From NCBI RefSeq assembly GCF_013170845.1, contig NZ_CP033367.1, positions 3,225,001 to 3,289,000 of the forward strand: 64,000 nt of DNA, written 5' to 3'. Source of the stretch: Mesorhizobium loti R88b (GTDB taxonomy: Bacteria; Pseudomonadota; Alphaproteobacteria; Rhizobiales; Rhizobiaceae). The translations under genes were made by a program, and so were the position numbers. Positions 1-8,177 of the stretch are shown here, in pieces; the stretch's first letter is position 1, and each line of letters starts with the position of its first letter. Below the pieces are notes generated by a model that was not told the DNA's origin, did not search any database, and was given only the letters and a program-made list of their open reading frames with translations.

Positions 1-213
1 GAGCGCCGGAAGATATTGACCGCCCAGAAGCGCCAGGCTGCATGCCATGAAAATCGCGCTGAAGCCCGACAGCATGTTGATGGCCCGGTTCTTGTGCGTC
101 GTGTTGCGGACAATGCGTTCGGGATTGATCGAGATGGCGACGAAGATCAAACCCGCAAGCCCCGCCGCGCCGCCGCCCACCATGACGAAGAAATTAGTCC
201 ATTGATCCAACAT
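1..213 (-). CDS. Small membrane protein, 3' end cut by window edge
   Basis: The first 71 codons of a minus-strand gene run off the left edge. Translation starts MLDQWTNFFVMVGGG, continues through a Gly/Ala-rich hydrophobic stretch (about residues 9-29), a short polar loop with NPERIVRN, and a second hydrophobic stretch (about residues 46-65). This predicts a small multi-pass inner-membrane protein. The ATG is preceded by a good purine-rich ribosome binding site (CGAGGGGG, 6-7 nt upstream). No stop codon is reached, so the length is unknown. I do not recognise the family and assign no function. Confidence 0.6.
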   Translation of the reverse strand, partial: MLDQWTNFFVMVGGGAAGLAGLIFVAISINPERIVRNTTHKNRAINMLSGFSAIFMACSLALLGGQYLPAL

Positions 214-1022
214 GACTTGCCCCCTCGAGCTTCAGCCGGCTGGGTGGAGGCTAGCATAGGCGGGGTGGCGAACTCTATGGGGTGGGAGACGGCTGGGCGG
301 GAGGGGGTTGTTTGGGCGACGGGTCCGGGGTCTTGCGGCTTGGCGGCGCCGAGCAACAGTCAAGACCCGGGGATCGGCGGATGACGTGAAGGGCAAAGGC
401 CGATAGCCATGGGAAATTCTGATCGAGGTCAAATCCTGACTGGCGAGATGATCCGCAAACTGAAAGGTAGAAAATACCGACTTTGTTCCGCAAGAAGGAC
501 TAGAATACTTGGGGCAGAGATATCCCGTCTATCTAGCCCCCGAGGCACCTCGCATCGGCGCGATCTCGCTAGACAGGCTGGTGGCTGGCTAGTGCAGATC
601 GCAGCGCGGCCGATATATCGTCGCTGCCACCCGATCCCCAGTGCGCCGGCCTTGGCGACGAGGCGCAATCCCTGCGCGGCACAGACCCTTACCGGCGCCA
701 CCACCTGCGTATAAGAGCTTGGCGTCGAGATTTGCGCTGGTCACAGGTCGGTCGAAAGTTGCGCACCCCAAGATCGCGGCCGGCGAACTCGGCGTAGCCA
801 AAGACCTTGCCGGCCGCCTTGCGTTGTTCGGCGATTGGATTCACTCACGTGTTCAAACGCCATCATTCCTCGCTATTACGCCCGCGATGCCGAATAAGAA
901 TTTGTGTGCCTGTTGTAGTTAGGGCGTTGTCGCCGCTTCGCGGTTTTCTATAATCTGAATCCACTTGTCGCCGATTAACACCCTGCTACTATGTTTTCGG
1001 GTGGATTTTTGGGGGGGCGCAG
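214..1022. other. 0.8-kb stretch without a recognisable gene
   Basis: I see no convincing coding region here. Short open frames exist on both strands (for example 409-714 plus and 429-704 minus), but their translations are Arg/Pro/Ser-rich, as expected from out-of-frame reading, and none has a recognisable motif. Composition shifts from GC-rich on the left to more A/T-rich after about 830. The segment separates a core-like membrane gene from the defence genes and may be the left junction of an accessory island with decayed sequence. No tRNA or integrase remnant was identified. Confidence 0.4.
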
Positions 1023-1544
1023 TTGGACGATTTGGATAAATTTGCCGCGATTTTAGGTCGCTTGCTGTTTAAAATATTTCGTCTCTATTTTGACTTTCTT
1101 GAGCGGCTGTCCAAGGCGATAGACCCAGATTACCGACGCCCTAAATTTCTGGACTTGTTAGTTAATGCTGCCGGAATCGAGCGGCAAAACGTTACGATTG
1201 ACGAAAGAATCAGAAAGATAGATTCGGCCCGCGAGAACCTTCAGGACGCCATTTCCGCAATTGATGAGCTTCGCGTTCAAGCTGACACCAACAAACGCGA
1301 TCTTACAGATGCGCTGAAGAGAATTGAAGACGCCGAGTACCAAAAACAAGTAATTGGTGAGGAGCTGAACGCTCTCAAGCAGGTGGCAGAAACCGACACA
1401 GCGGCGTTTCGCCGGATAGTCGGCTTACCCACTAAAGCAGATGTGTGGCGCGAGCGACTGCTCGGGTTTGGAAGCGGCGTTCTAGCATCAACTATAGCCT
1501 CGATAATATTCTTCGCAGCTATAAAGATTTTCCATGTTTCCTGA
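1023..1544 (+). CDS. Coiled-coil protein with C-terminal membrane anchor, upstream of Hachiman genes
   Basis: A 173-residue protein starting at TTG, preceded by a G7 run (about 1012-1018) that serves as ribosome binding site. Residues about 50-125 form a heptad-like coiled coil rich in Glu, Lys, Asp, Ala and Leu. Residues about 147-170 form one hydrophobic helix (GVLASTIASIIFFAAIKIF), suggesting a tail anchor with the coiled coil in the cytoplasm. The N-terminus is amphipathic (LLFKIFRLYFDFLERL). The gene shares the lower GC of hamAB, lies 53 nt upstream of hamA on the same strand, and could be co-transcribed. I do not recognise the family. It may be an accessory defence component or an unrelated island gene. 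Confidence 0.6.
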   Translation: MDDLDKFAAILGRLLFKIFRLYFDFLERLSKAIDPDYRRPKFLDLLVNAAGIERQNVTIDERIRKIDSARENLQDAISAIDELRVQADTNKRDLTDALKRIEDAEYQKQVIGEELNALKQVAETDTAAFRRIVGLPTKADVWRERLLGFGSGVLASTIASIIFFAAIKIFHVS

Positions 1545-1559
1545 CCTCGGTGTGGCAAG

Positions 1560-1579
1560 CTAGGGTTCAGTGACCCTAG
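1560..1579 (+). promoter_or_regulatory. Perfect 7-bp inverted repeat just before hamA ribosome binding site
   Basis: CTAGGGT (1560-1566) and ACCCTAG (1573-1579) are exact reverse complements separated by 6 nt. The right arm overlaps the start of the purine-rich AGAGGAAG that precedes the hamA ATG at 1598. It could be an operator or a weak hairpin controlling hamA translation. No T-run follows, so a terminator is less likely. Confidence 0.4.
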
Positions 1580-1597
1580 AGGAAGACCGTCAAAGTT

Positions 1598-2375
1598 ATG
1601 GTTCAATACAACGACTGGTGCAATGCGACGGATACGAATGTCGTTGGCCACAACCTCAGGGTTCTTTCTGGTAATCCTGCAAACATCGATGTCGGCATCC
1701 AGGCGACTGCCGCTGTCGTCCCCGGCCACTACGCCGCCGAGGAGAGGATTGCGCACATTCTGCAACGCCTCGGAAAAACTGCAGCAGCAGCGTTCGTCAC
1801 CGAGAAACTACCCGAAGGCAAAAGCGATTCGCTCTGGAGATCTCGGCGAGATACTCGCGACTGAGTACATCACTGAACAGACTAGCTATGAAGCGCCAGT
1901 CAAGCGATTGCGTTGGAAGGACCACCGCAATATGGCGATGCGTGGTGACGACGTCATTGGCATTGTGAAAGACCCGGCAACGCAGAGGCTCCAGTTTCTC
2001 AAGACCGAAGCCAAGAGTCGCCAAGTGCTTGCGGCTGGTGTGGTTGCTGACGCGCGCGAAGCTCTAGATAAGGACAACGGCCTGCCATCGGCGCATGCGC
2101 TTTCCTATATCGCATCACGCCTGCATGAACAGGGAAGCCACGACTTGGCAGATGCTATCGACGATGCGCAACTCAAGCTCGGTATCCCGCCACAAACTGT
2201 ACGGCATATGCTGTTTACGTTCTCAGGAAATGATCCGACTGCTCAGTTAACAGCATCCTTGCAGGGCTACGGAGGTGCTATCGCCCAATCCAGCGTCGGC
2301 GTTCGCGTCGAAACGCATGGGGAATTCATTGGTGCAGTCTATGATCTGGTGATCGCAAATGCCAACAACGATTGA
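1598..2375 (+). pseudogene. hamA: Hachiman nuclease HamA (DUF1837), frameshifted
   Basis: HamA is the DUF1837 nuclease subunit of the Hachiman anti-phage system. In the known system HamB holds it in check and releases it to degrade DNA. Here the protein is split over two frames. Residues 1-75 (1598-1822) read well to LPEGK. The remainder (1824-2375) carries the hallmark RSGDLGEILATEY, KRLRWKDHRNMAMRGDD and KTEAK, i.e. the D...ExK nuclease signature with Asp at about 1947-1952, Glu at 2007-2009 and Lys at 2013-2015. The break is at AAAA 1820-1823; removing one A restores GKAIRSGDLGE and a protein of about 258 residues, normal for the family. If the extra A is ignored, the upstream frame ends at 1864. 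The downstream frame could start at 1623, but its first 50-odd residues look out of frame. Overlaps hamB by 17 nt. It could be a pseudogene, a sequencing error or recoding. Confidence 0.8.
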
Positions 2376-5300
2376 GGGCATTCAGGCGGACATCCATGAG
2401 GCGGCCACGCCGGGGTTTCGCAGCAGTCTGATCGCGCGCGGTCAAGCCCGAGCAATGATCTGGCGGCAGGGTGTCCTACCTCTAGGCGCTCCGGCGTTCT
2501 CTCCTCAACTTAGCTATGATCTCCAATCATATGGCTATTCACTTCTAAGCTTCGGCCTGCGCCTCCGAGAATTGGGTGGTGACCCTGCGCAAGCACGCCT
2601 TGCGTTTGAAAATTCGGCCACGGCGCTTGAGGCTGTCATAGCCAAAGGCGATCATCATGAAAATGATCGTGATTTTCATTTCGTTATGGCTGCGGCCGGC
2701 TACCATCTCGCCCACTTCTCCGCACGTGCCTATTCAATACTGACCATCGTGCAGGCTGACGATAACTTCTCGCCGATCGAGCGCGCGCTTGCACTTCTAA
2801 TGCTTCGTGATCTTAATGTGCTTCAGGCGCTTGCCCTTTCATATCGTCTTGATGGCACCGGCAGCGATCAGAATATCGCGGCGATATTCCAAGGCCAGTT
2901 CGAGGCCCAGCAAGCTGATCAGCCTGATATTGACACCTCTCCATTTTTGTTCGACGGCATCGATCTCGCGCTGACCGACGCGTTCATGGGGGCGATTGAC
3001 ATTTTTCTCTTGGCGCTTGAGCGGGGCGAGCGAGCTTTGCTGGATCAAGCGATCGGCAGACTAAAAGATGGGATTTCAATTTGCGCGGAACTGAATATGT
3101 TGCCGCAATGGTGGTCGCATCGGGTCGCCGTTCATCTTTTGTCCGATCTTTGGGACTCCACGTTCCACGAAAAGTTGCCCCTGTTGCCGGTTGGAGGCGA
3201 TGCTGCGACATGGAGTGGTCTCCGCGATCTCTTTATTGCCTCCATGTTGCGAAGGCCGAAAGCCGAGATAGATCTTTGGCCGTCACAAATCGCCGCAGCA
3301 ACGCGCGCAGTCGATCAAGCTGACAATCTTGTCGTTTCGCTTCCGACAAGCGCCGGAAAGACGCGCATCGCAGAGCTTTGCATCTTGCGCTGCCTTGCCG
3401 CAGCTAGGAGGATCGTTTTTGTCACCCCTTTGAGAGCTTTGTCCGCTCAAACAGAGGCGACTCTTCAACGCACTTTCGGCCCTCTTGGAAAGACTGTTTC
3501 TGCACTTTATGGCAGCATTGGCGTGAGCGGTTTCGATCAAGACGCGATCAGGGGCCGCAATATCGTCGTGGCTACACCTGAGAAGTTGGATTTCGCGTTG
3601 CGCAACGATCCTTCACTTCTCGATGACGTTGGCCTGCTCGTCTTCGATGAGGGGCATATGATCGGCCTCAGTGAGCGAGAAGTTCGCTACGAGGTTCAGA
3701 TCCAGCGGCTTCTGAAGCGAGCAGACGCAGGGCAAAGGCGCATTGTCTGCCTTTCTGCCATCTTGCCGGACGGCAATCAGCTTGACGACTTTGCAAACTG
3801 GCTCCGCCGTGATCAACCCGGTGGCATAGTCAAAAGTGAGTGGCGTCCAACTCGTCTGCGCTATGGCGAGGTCATTTGGAACGGTCAGTTTGCTCGATTG
3901 AACCTGCGAGTGGGACAAGAACGTCCATTTGTTCCACGTTTCCTGACAGGCGTTGTTCCGCCCGTCGGCAAACGCAAGAAGATTTTTCCGAACGACCTGC
4001 GGGAACTTTGTCTCGCTACAGCTTGGAGGCTCGTTGCGGATGGTCAATCGGTTCTGGTGTTTTGCCCTGTTCGGGCATCAGTTGAGCCATTCGCCACTAA
4101 AATTATCGATCTTAATCTGCGCGGCGCATTGCCGTCGCTACTAACGGCCGATGAGGGTGTCTTGAATACCGCCATGGTTCTTGGTGAGGAATGGCTTGGT
4201 CCCGACCATCCTATTTTGCAGTGCCTGAAACTTGGCGTCGCAATCCATCATGGGGCTTTGCCCTCGGCCTATCGGAAAGAGATCGAACGGCTGCTCCGCG
4301 AGGCTGTGCTCAAGGTGACGATTTCCTCGCCTACCCTCGCACAAGGGCTCAATCTCTCGGCAACGGCGGTGATCATTCACTCTCTTCACCGCAACAAGGA
4401 TCGCATCGAGACATCAGAGTTTAAGAATGTCATAGGCCGCGCAGGTCGGGCCTACGTCGACGTGGAGGGGCTAGTACTCTATCCAATCTTTGACGAGCAT
4501 TTACGTCGCCTGGACCAATGGCAAAAGTTGATCGCGGATGTCACATCTCGCGAAATGGAAAGCGGGCTTCTCCGGCTCGTCGTGACGTTGCTCCAACGCA
4601 TGCGCAGGCGCGTGGGCGGGTCCATTGAGAATCTCACCGAATATGTACTAAACAATGCCGAGGCTTGGACCTTTCCAGAAATTGCTGGAGAGAAGGCTGA
4701 AGATCGCCTCCAGGCACGCGCCGATTGGGAACGCTTTACCGCGAGCTTGGATACGGCAATTCTAAGCCTCATCGGCGAGAACGACATTGCCGACGACGAT
4801 ATCGCCGCCGCTCTCGACTCGATTCTTCAATCTTCTCTCTGGGAGCGACGACTAAACCGCAGAAACGAGGCTGCTCAGAATGCGCTCAAAGCCACGCTTG
4901 TCTCACGCGGGAGGCTTATTTGGGCACAGTCCACGGCTAGTCGACGGCGAGGATACTTCCTTGCAGGCATCGGTCTAACTACTGGGCATGCGCTTGACGC
5001 TCTGGCGGCAGAAGGCAACCAGCTCCTGGTCGATTCGAATGGCTACCTTATTGCCGGCGAGTACGCAGCAGCTATTGCCACGATTGCGGCAATTGCCGAA
5101 CGCGTCTTCGCAATCAGTCCTTTCGTTCCCGATAAAGTGCCAGAAAATTGGCGTGAAATTCTCGCAAGTTGGCTGCGAGGTGATTCACTTGCACCGTTGG
5201 GGTCTGGACAAGAGGCAGATACCCTTCGGTTTGTTGAAAGCGGTCTGGTGTATCGGCTCCCATGGGCCATGGAAGCAATTCGCGTACGTGGCCTCGCCAA

Positions 5301-5862
5301 TGGAGATGTCATCGGCGGCATGGGCGCTTCATTGGACGATTTCGATTTGAGCAGAGCAGTTTCGGCGATCGAGACAGGCACGATGAATCGATCTGCATCC
5401 ATTCTGATCCAAGCAGGCTTTAGTTCGAGGCTGGCTGCTATAAAAGCTATCAACGACACTGGGGCGACATTCGGCAATGGGGTTGAGTTGCAGCAGTGGT
5501 TGGCTTCCGAAATCGTTACTCAAGTAAGCCACCAGCCGGATTGGCCTACGGCTGAAACGCACGCGATGTGGTTGTCTTTTGTCGGCAGTTTTGCACCACG
5601 CGAAACGACCGTTTGGAAGGATCAGCGATACCAAGCGCCGGTAACTTGGGTTCCCGGTCTTGTGCAACCCGCCGGTACTCCTGTTAGGCTGCATAGCATC
5701 AACGGCCACGGAGTTGTCGTTTCCGCCGATGGTCAGTACCTTGGCACTCTGGGCGCCCCGCTAAATCCGGCTCGAAAAGGCCTAGTTCGATCTGCGATCA
5801 TGCCTGAAGGAGATCGGATATTCATCTCTTACCTCGGACCAGAGGATCTCTGGATCATCTAG
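2359..5862 (+). CDS. hamB: Hachiman helicase HamB (Ski2-like DEAD/DEAH helicase)
   Basis: A 1167-residue superfamily 2 helicase. The N-terminal ~300 residues are helical with no clear enzymatic motif. The motor follows: Walker A PTSAGKT (from residue 329), DEGH box (430), SAILPDG motif III (about 465), TLAQGLNLSA and NVIGRAGRA motif VI (about 689-698). The C-terminal ~450 residues are helical, as in Ski2/Hel308-like enzymes. In Hachiman, HamB senses abnormal DNA using ATP and controls the HamA nuclease. The gene overlaps the DUF1837 gene by 17 nt, the classic HamA-HamB order. It looks intact, with all helicase motifs present, even though its partner is frameshifted. Codon use is less G/C-biased than minCDE next door, in keeping with horizontal transfer. 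Confidence 0.9.
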   Translation: MPTTIEGIQADIHEAATPGFRSSLIARGQARAMIWRQGVLPLGAPAFSPQLSYDLQSYGYSLLSFGLRLRELGGDPAQARLAFENSATALEAVIAKGDHHENDRDFHFVMAAAGYHLAHFSARAYSILTIVQADDNFSPIERALALLMLRDLNVLQALALSYRLDGTGSDQNIAAIFQGQFEAQQADQPDIDTSPFLFDGIDLALTDAFMGAIDIFLLALERGERALLDQAIGRLKDGISICAELNMLPQWWSHRVAVHLLSDLWDSTFHEKLPLLPVGGDAATWSGLRDLFIASMLRRPKAEIDLWPSQIAAATRAVDQADNLVVSLPTSAGKTRIAELCILRCLAAARRIVFVTPLRALSAQTEATLQRTFGPLGKTVSALYGSIGVSGFDQDAIRGRNIVVATPEKLDFALRNDPSLLDDVGLLVFDEGHMIGLSEREVRYEVQIQRLLKRADAGQRRIVCLSAILPDGNQLDDFANWLRRDQPGGIVKSEWRPTRLRYGEVIWNGQFARLNLRVGQERPFVPRFLTGVVPPVGKRKKIFPNDLRELCLATAWRLVADGQSVLVFCPVRASVEPFATKIIDLNLRGALPSLLTADEGVLNTAMVLGEEWLGPDHPILQCLKLGVAIHHGALPSAYRKEIERLLREAVLKVTISSPTLAQGLNLSATAVIIHSLHRNKDRIETSEFKNVIGRAGRAYVDVEGLVLYPIFDEHLRRLDQWQKLIADVTSREMESGLLRLVVTLLQRMRRRVGGSIENLTEYVLNNAEAWTFPEIAGEKAEDRLQARADWERFTASLDTAILSLIGENDIADDDIAAALDSILQSSLWERRLNRRNEAAQNALKATLVSRGRLIWAQSTASRRRGYFLAGIGLTTGHALDALAAEGNQLLVDSNGYLIAGEYAAAIATIAAIAERVFAISPFVPDKVPENWREILASWLRGDSLAPLGSGQEADTLRFVESGLVYRLPWAMEAIRVRGLANGDVIGGMGASLDDFDLSRAVSAIETGTMNRSASILIQAGFSSRLAAIKAINDTGATFGNGVELQQWLASEIVTQVSHQPDWPTAETHAMWLSFVGSFAPRETTVWKDQRYQAPVTWVPGLVQPAGTPVRLHSINGHGVVVSADGQYLGTLGAPLNPARKGLVRSAIMPEGDRIFISYLGPEDLWII

Positions 5863-5936
5863 TTCAACAAGGCAAGCCATGGCCTCATCCTGGCCCTCTC
5901 AGGAATCACCTTTCCAACCCTCCAAAGTATCCCCCA

Positions 5937-5951
5937 TTAACCATTCGTTAA
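5937..5951 (+). promoter_or_regulatory. Candidate CtrA box upstream of minC
   Basis: TTAA (5937-5940), seven bases, TTAA (5948-5951) followed by CC exactly matches the TTAA-N7-TTAA consensus of the alphaproteobacterial cell-cycle regulator CtrA. It lies 46 nt upstream of the minC start in the only intergenic gap before the operon. CtrA control of min genes is known in rhizobia, so the match is biologically sensible. Binding itself is inferred. Confidence 0.65.
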
Positions 5952-5996
5952 CCATCCTCCCGCTAGCGTTTACCTCTCAGTAAGGATTCGCCAGCC

Positions 5997-6797
5997 GTGA
6001 CCTTTGCCGCTCCCCTCGAGGCCAAATCCATTCGCTTTCGTGCCCGCTCTTTCGTCGCTTTCACACTGACCCCGGAAGCGCCCATGGTGGGGTGGCTGGA
6101 GGGGCTGGATCACTGGATCGGCAACTCGCCGGGCTATTTTGCCGGGCGGCCGGTGTTGCTCGATCTGAACGTCTTGAAGCCGCGGGCCAGCGAGATCGCG
6201 GCGCTGGTGGCGGAGCTTTTTACGCGCGGCATTCGCATCTATGCCATCGAGCTTGAAGGGGCCGTTCTCGGCCCCGAACTGCCGCCGGTGCTGGTCGGCG
6301 CCAAGGAGGCGACGACGGATGGGCTGCTGCCCGGCCGTGGGCAAGAGGGCAAGCCGGAGGGCAGGGCGCCCGAGCGCGGCCTGGACGCGCGGGCGGATGC
6401 CGGTGCGAAGGGCAAGGCTGGCGCAAGCAAGACTGAGGAAAGCGAGCCGCTGGCTGGGCACTACGATTCGGGCACGCTGATGATCAAGGCGCCGATCCGC
6501 TCCGGCCAGGCGATCATGCATCCGCATGGCGATGTCATCGTGCTGGGCTCGGTCGCGTCCGGTTCGGAGATCGTCGCGGCGGGCTCGATCCATGTCTATG
6601 GCACGCTGCGCGGGCGCGCTTCGGCGGGTGCGCTCGGCAACACCGGTGCGCGCATCTTCTGCCGCCGCAACGAGGCCGAGCTTCTGTCGGTCGACGGCTG
6701 GTACATCACCGCCGAGGAGATGGAAGGGGTGTCGCGCGGCAAGCCGGTGCAGGCCTTCCTCGACGGCGAGGGCCTGCGCGTGGAGACATTGAGCTGA
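5997..6797 (+). CDS. minC: Septum site-determining protein MinC
   Basis: MinC (266 aa) is the FtsZ-assembly inhibitor that, with MinD, blocks division near the poles. The N-terminal domain (about residues 1-110) is the FtsZ-binding half. A charged, Gly-rich linker (about 110-150) is followed by the beta-helical C-terminal domain with HYDSGTLMIKAPIRSGQ, HPHGDVIVLGSV and GTLRGRASAGA, typical of the MinD-binding domain. The start is GTG at 5997, with TAAGGA at 5981-5986 as ribosome binding site. It is first in the minC-minD-minE operon and lies behind a CtrA-type box. Confidence 0.93.
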   Translation: MTFAAPLEAKSIRFRARSFVAFTLTPEAPMVGWLEGLDHWIGNSPGYFAGRPVLLDLNVLKPRASEIAALVAELFTRGIRIYAIELEGAVLGPELPPVLVGAKEATTDGLLPGRGQEGKPEGRAPERGLDARADAGAKGKAGASKTEESEPLAGHYDSGTLMIKAPIRSGQAIMHPHGDVIVLGSVASGSEIVAAGSIHVYGTLRGRASAGALGNTGARIFCRRNEAELLSVDGWYITAEEMEGVSRGKPVQAFLDGEGLRVETLS

Positions 6798-6865
6798 CTG
6801 GCTGATTGAGACGAAGGCCGTCAGGGCGGCGGGGACAACAACGAACAACAACGGAGGCTTTTTTC

Positions 6866-7681
6866 ATGGGCAAGGTAGTGGTGGTCACTTCGGGCAAGGG
6901 GGGCGTCGGCAAGACCACCTCGACGGCGGCACTGGGTGCGGCCGTGGCCAAGACCGGCAAGAAGGTGGCGCTGGTCGATTTCGACGTCGGCCTCAGGAAT
7001 CTCGACCTGATCATGGGCGCGGAACGGCGCGTGGTGTTCGACCTCGTCAACGTCATCCAGGGCACGGCAAAACTGTCGCAGGCGCTGATCCGCGACAAGC
7101 GGGTCGACACGCTGTTCCTGCTGCCGGCCTCGCAGACGCGCGACAAGGATGCGCTGACCGAGGAGGGCGTCGGCGAAGTCATCGACAAGCTGCGCTCGGT
7201 GTTCGACTATGTGTTCTGCGACAGCCCGGCCGGCATCGAGCGCGGCGCGCAGCTCGCCATGCGCTTTGCCGACGAGGCGGTCATCGTCACCAATCCTGAA
7301 GTGTCGTCGGTGCGCGATTCCGACCGCATCATCGGCCTGCTCGACGCCCGCACCATGCGCGCCGAACAGGGCGAGCAGATCGCCAAACACGTGCTGGTCA
7401 CCCGCTATGACGCGGCGCGGGCCGCGCGCGGTGAAATGCTCAGCATCGACGATGTGCTGGAAATCCTGTCGGTGCCGCTGCTGGGCATCATTCCCGAGAG
7501 CCAGGACGTGCTGCGCGCTTCCAACCTCGGTTCGCCGGTCACGCTGTCGGAGCCGCTCAATGCGGCCGCCAAGGCCTATCTCGACGCCGCAAGGCGGCTC
7601 GAAGGCGAGCAATTGCCCGTCATCGTGCCGTTCGAGCGCAAGGGCTTCCTCGATCGTCTTCTGGGAAGGAGGGCGGCATGA
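6866..7681 (+). CDS. minD: Septum site-determining ATPase MinD
   Basis: A 271-residue deviant Walker ATPase of the ParA/MinD family that cycles on the inner membrane and recruits MinC. It begins [18 protein letters not shown] (deviant Walker A with signature Lys), continues with [16 protein letters not shown] and ends in the amphipathic, basic [11 protein letters not shown] membrane-targeting helix. ATG 6866 has an excellent site, CGGAGG, 8 nt upstream. The frame is open further upstream to 6806, but that extension is Arg/Thr-rich and lacks family similarity. The stop overlaps the minE start by 4 nt (ATGA). Confidence 0.97.
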   Translation: MGKVVVVTSGKGGVGKTTSTAALGAAVAKTGKKVALVDFDVGLRNLDLIMGAERRVVFDLVNVIQGTAKLSQALIRDKRVDTLFLLPASQTRDKDALTEEGVGEVIDKLRSVFDYVFCDSPAGIERGAQLAMRFADEAVIVTNPEVSSVRDSDRIIGLLDARTMRAEQGEQIAKHVLVTRYDAARAARGEMLSIDDVLEILSVPLLGIIPESQDVLRASNLGSPVTLSEPLNAAAKAYLDAARRLEGEQLPVIVPFERKGFLDRLLGRRAA

Positions 7682-7950
7682 ACCTGCTCGACATCTTCAA
7701 GCGGCGCTCCAGCGCGCCGGTGGCGCGCGAGCGGCTGCAAGTGCTGCTCGCCTATGAGCGCCGCAACCGCAACCAGCCCGACCTCGTCTCAATCCTGCGC
7801 GAGGAGATCATGGCCGTCATCGCCAAGCATGTGCAGATCGACCAGGATTATCTGCAGGTGTCGATGGACAGGGGCGAGACCATGTCGACGCTGGAGATCG
7901 ATATCCAGATCCCCAACAAGAGCGCCGTGCCGCTGGCTATGGCGGGCTGA
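7678..7950 (+). CDS. minE: Cell division topological specificity factor MinE
   Basis: A 90-residue MinE, which stimulates MinD ATPase and drives pole-to-pole oscillation. The N-terminal part begins [10 protein letters not shown] and contains [14 protein letters not shown], the anti-MinCD helix. The C-terminal part ([15 protein letters not shown] and LEIDIQIP) is the dimerisation/topological-specificity domain. The start codon overlaps the minD stop, showing translational coupling. Length is normal. It is last in the operon and is followed by an intergenic palindromic repeat. Confidence 0.96.
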   Translation: MNLLDIFKRRSSAPVARERLQVLLAYERRNRNQPDLVSILREEIMAVIAKHVQIDQDYLQVSMDRGETMSTLEIDIQIPNKSAVPLAMAG

Positions 7951-7957
7951 TCTTTAC

Positions 7958-8110
7958 CCTCCCCCTTGTGGGGAGGGTCGGCTCGCAGTCGCAGCGAAGC
8001 GGAGATTGCGAGCCGGGGTGGGGGCAGCGCGACGCTGCAAGATTTGCTTTCAAGGCCAGTGCCAGTACCCCCGCCCGGACCTGCGGTCCGACCTCCCCAC
8101 AAGGGGGAGG
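7958..8110. repeat. Palindromic intergenic element with 19-bp exact inverted ends
   Basis: CCTCCCCCTTGTGGGGAGG (7958-7976) and its perfect reverse complement (8092-8110) bound a 153-bp element with a GC-rich interior, including GCTCGCAGTCGCAGCGAAGCG and GCAGCGCGACGCTGC, each partly self-complementary. It fills the gap between convergent minE and the kinase gene. Such CCTCCCC...GGGGAGG units are common dispersed repeats in rhizobial genomes. Here it could also act as a bidirectional transcription stop. A more degenerate relative lies near 52382-52545. Confidence 0.75.
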
Positions 8111-8177
8111 TGGGGGAGCCGGGCTTTTCGCTGTTCCGCTAGCAGTCAAGGCGCTTGTCCGCACGACGCCCACCCCC

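Noticed and set aside
409..922. Short open frames on both strands near the left end
   Set aside because: No ribosome binding sites of note, Arg/Pro-rich translations and no recognisable motif.
5863..5936. Possible terminator after hamB
   Set aside because: Only a short imperfect AGCCATGGCC/GGCC pairing with no T-run; not strong enough to call.
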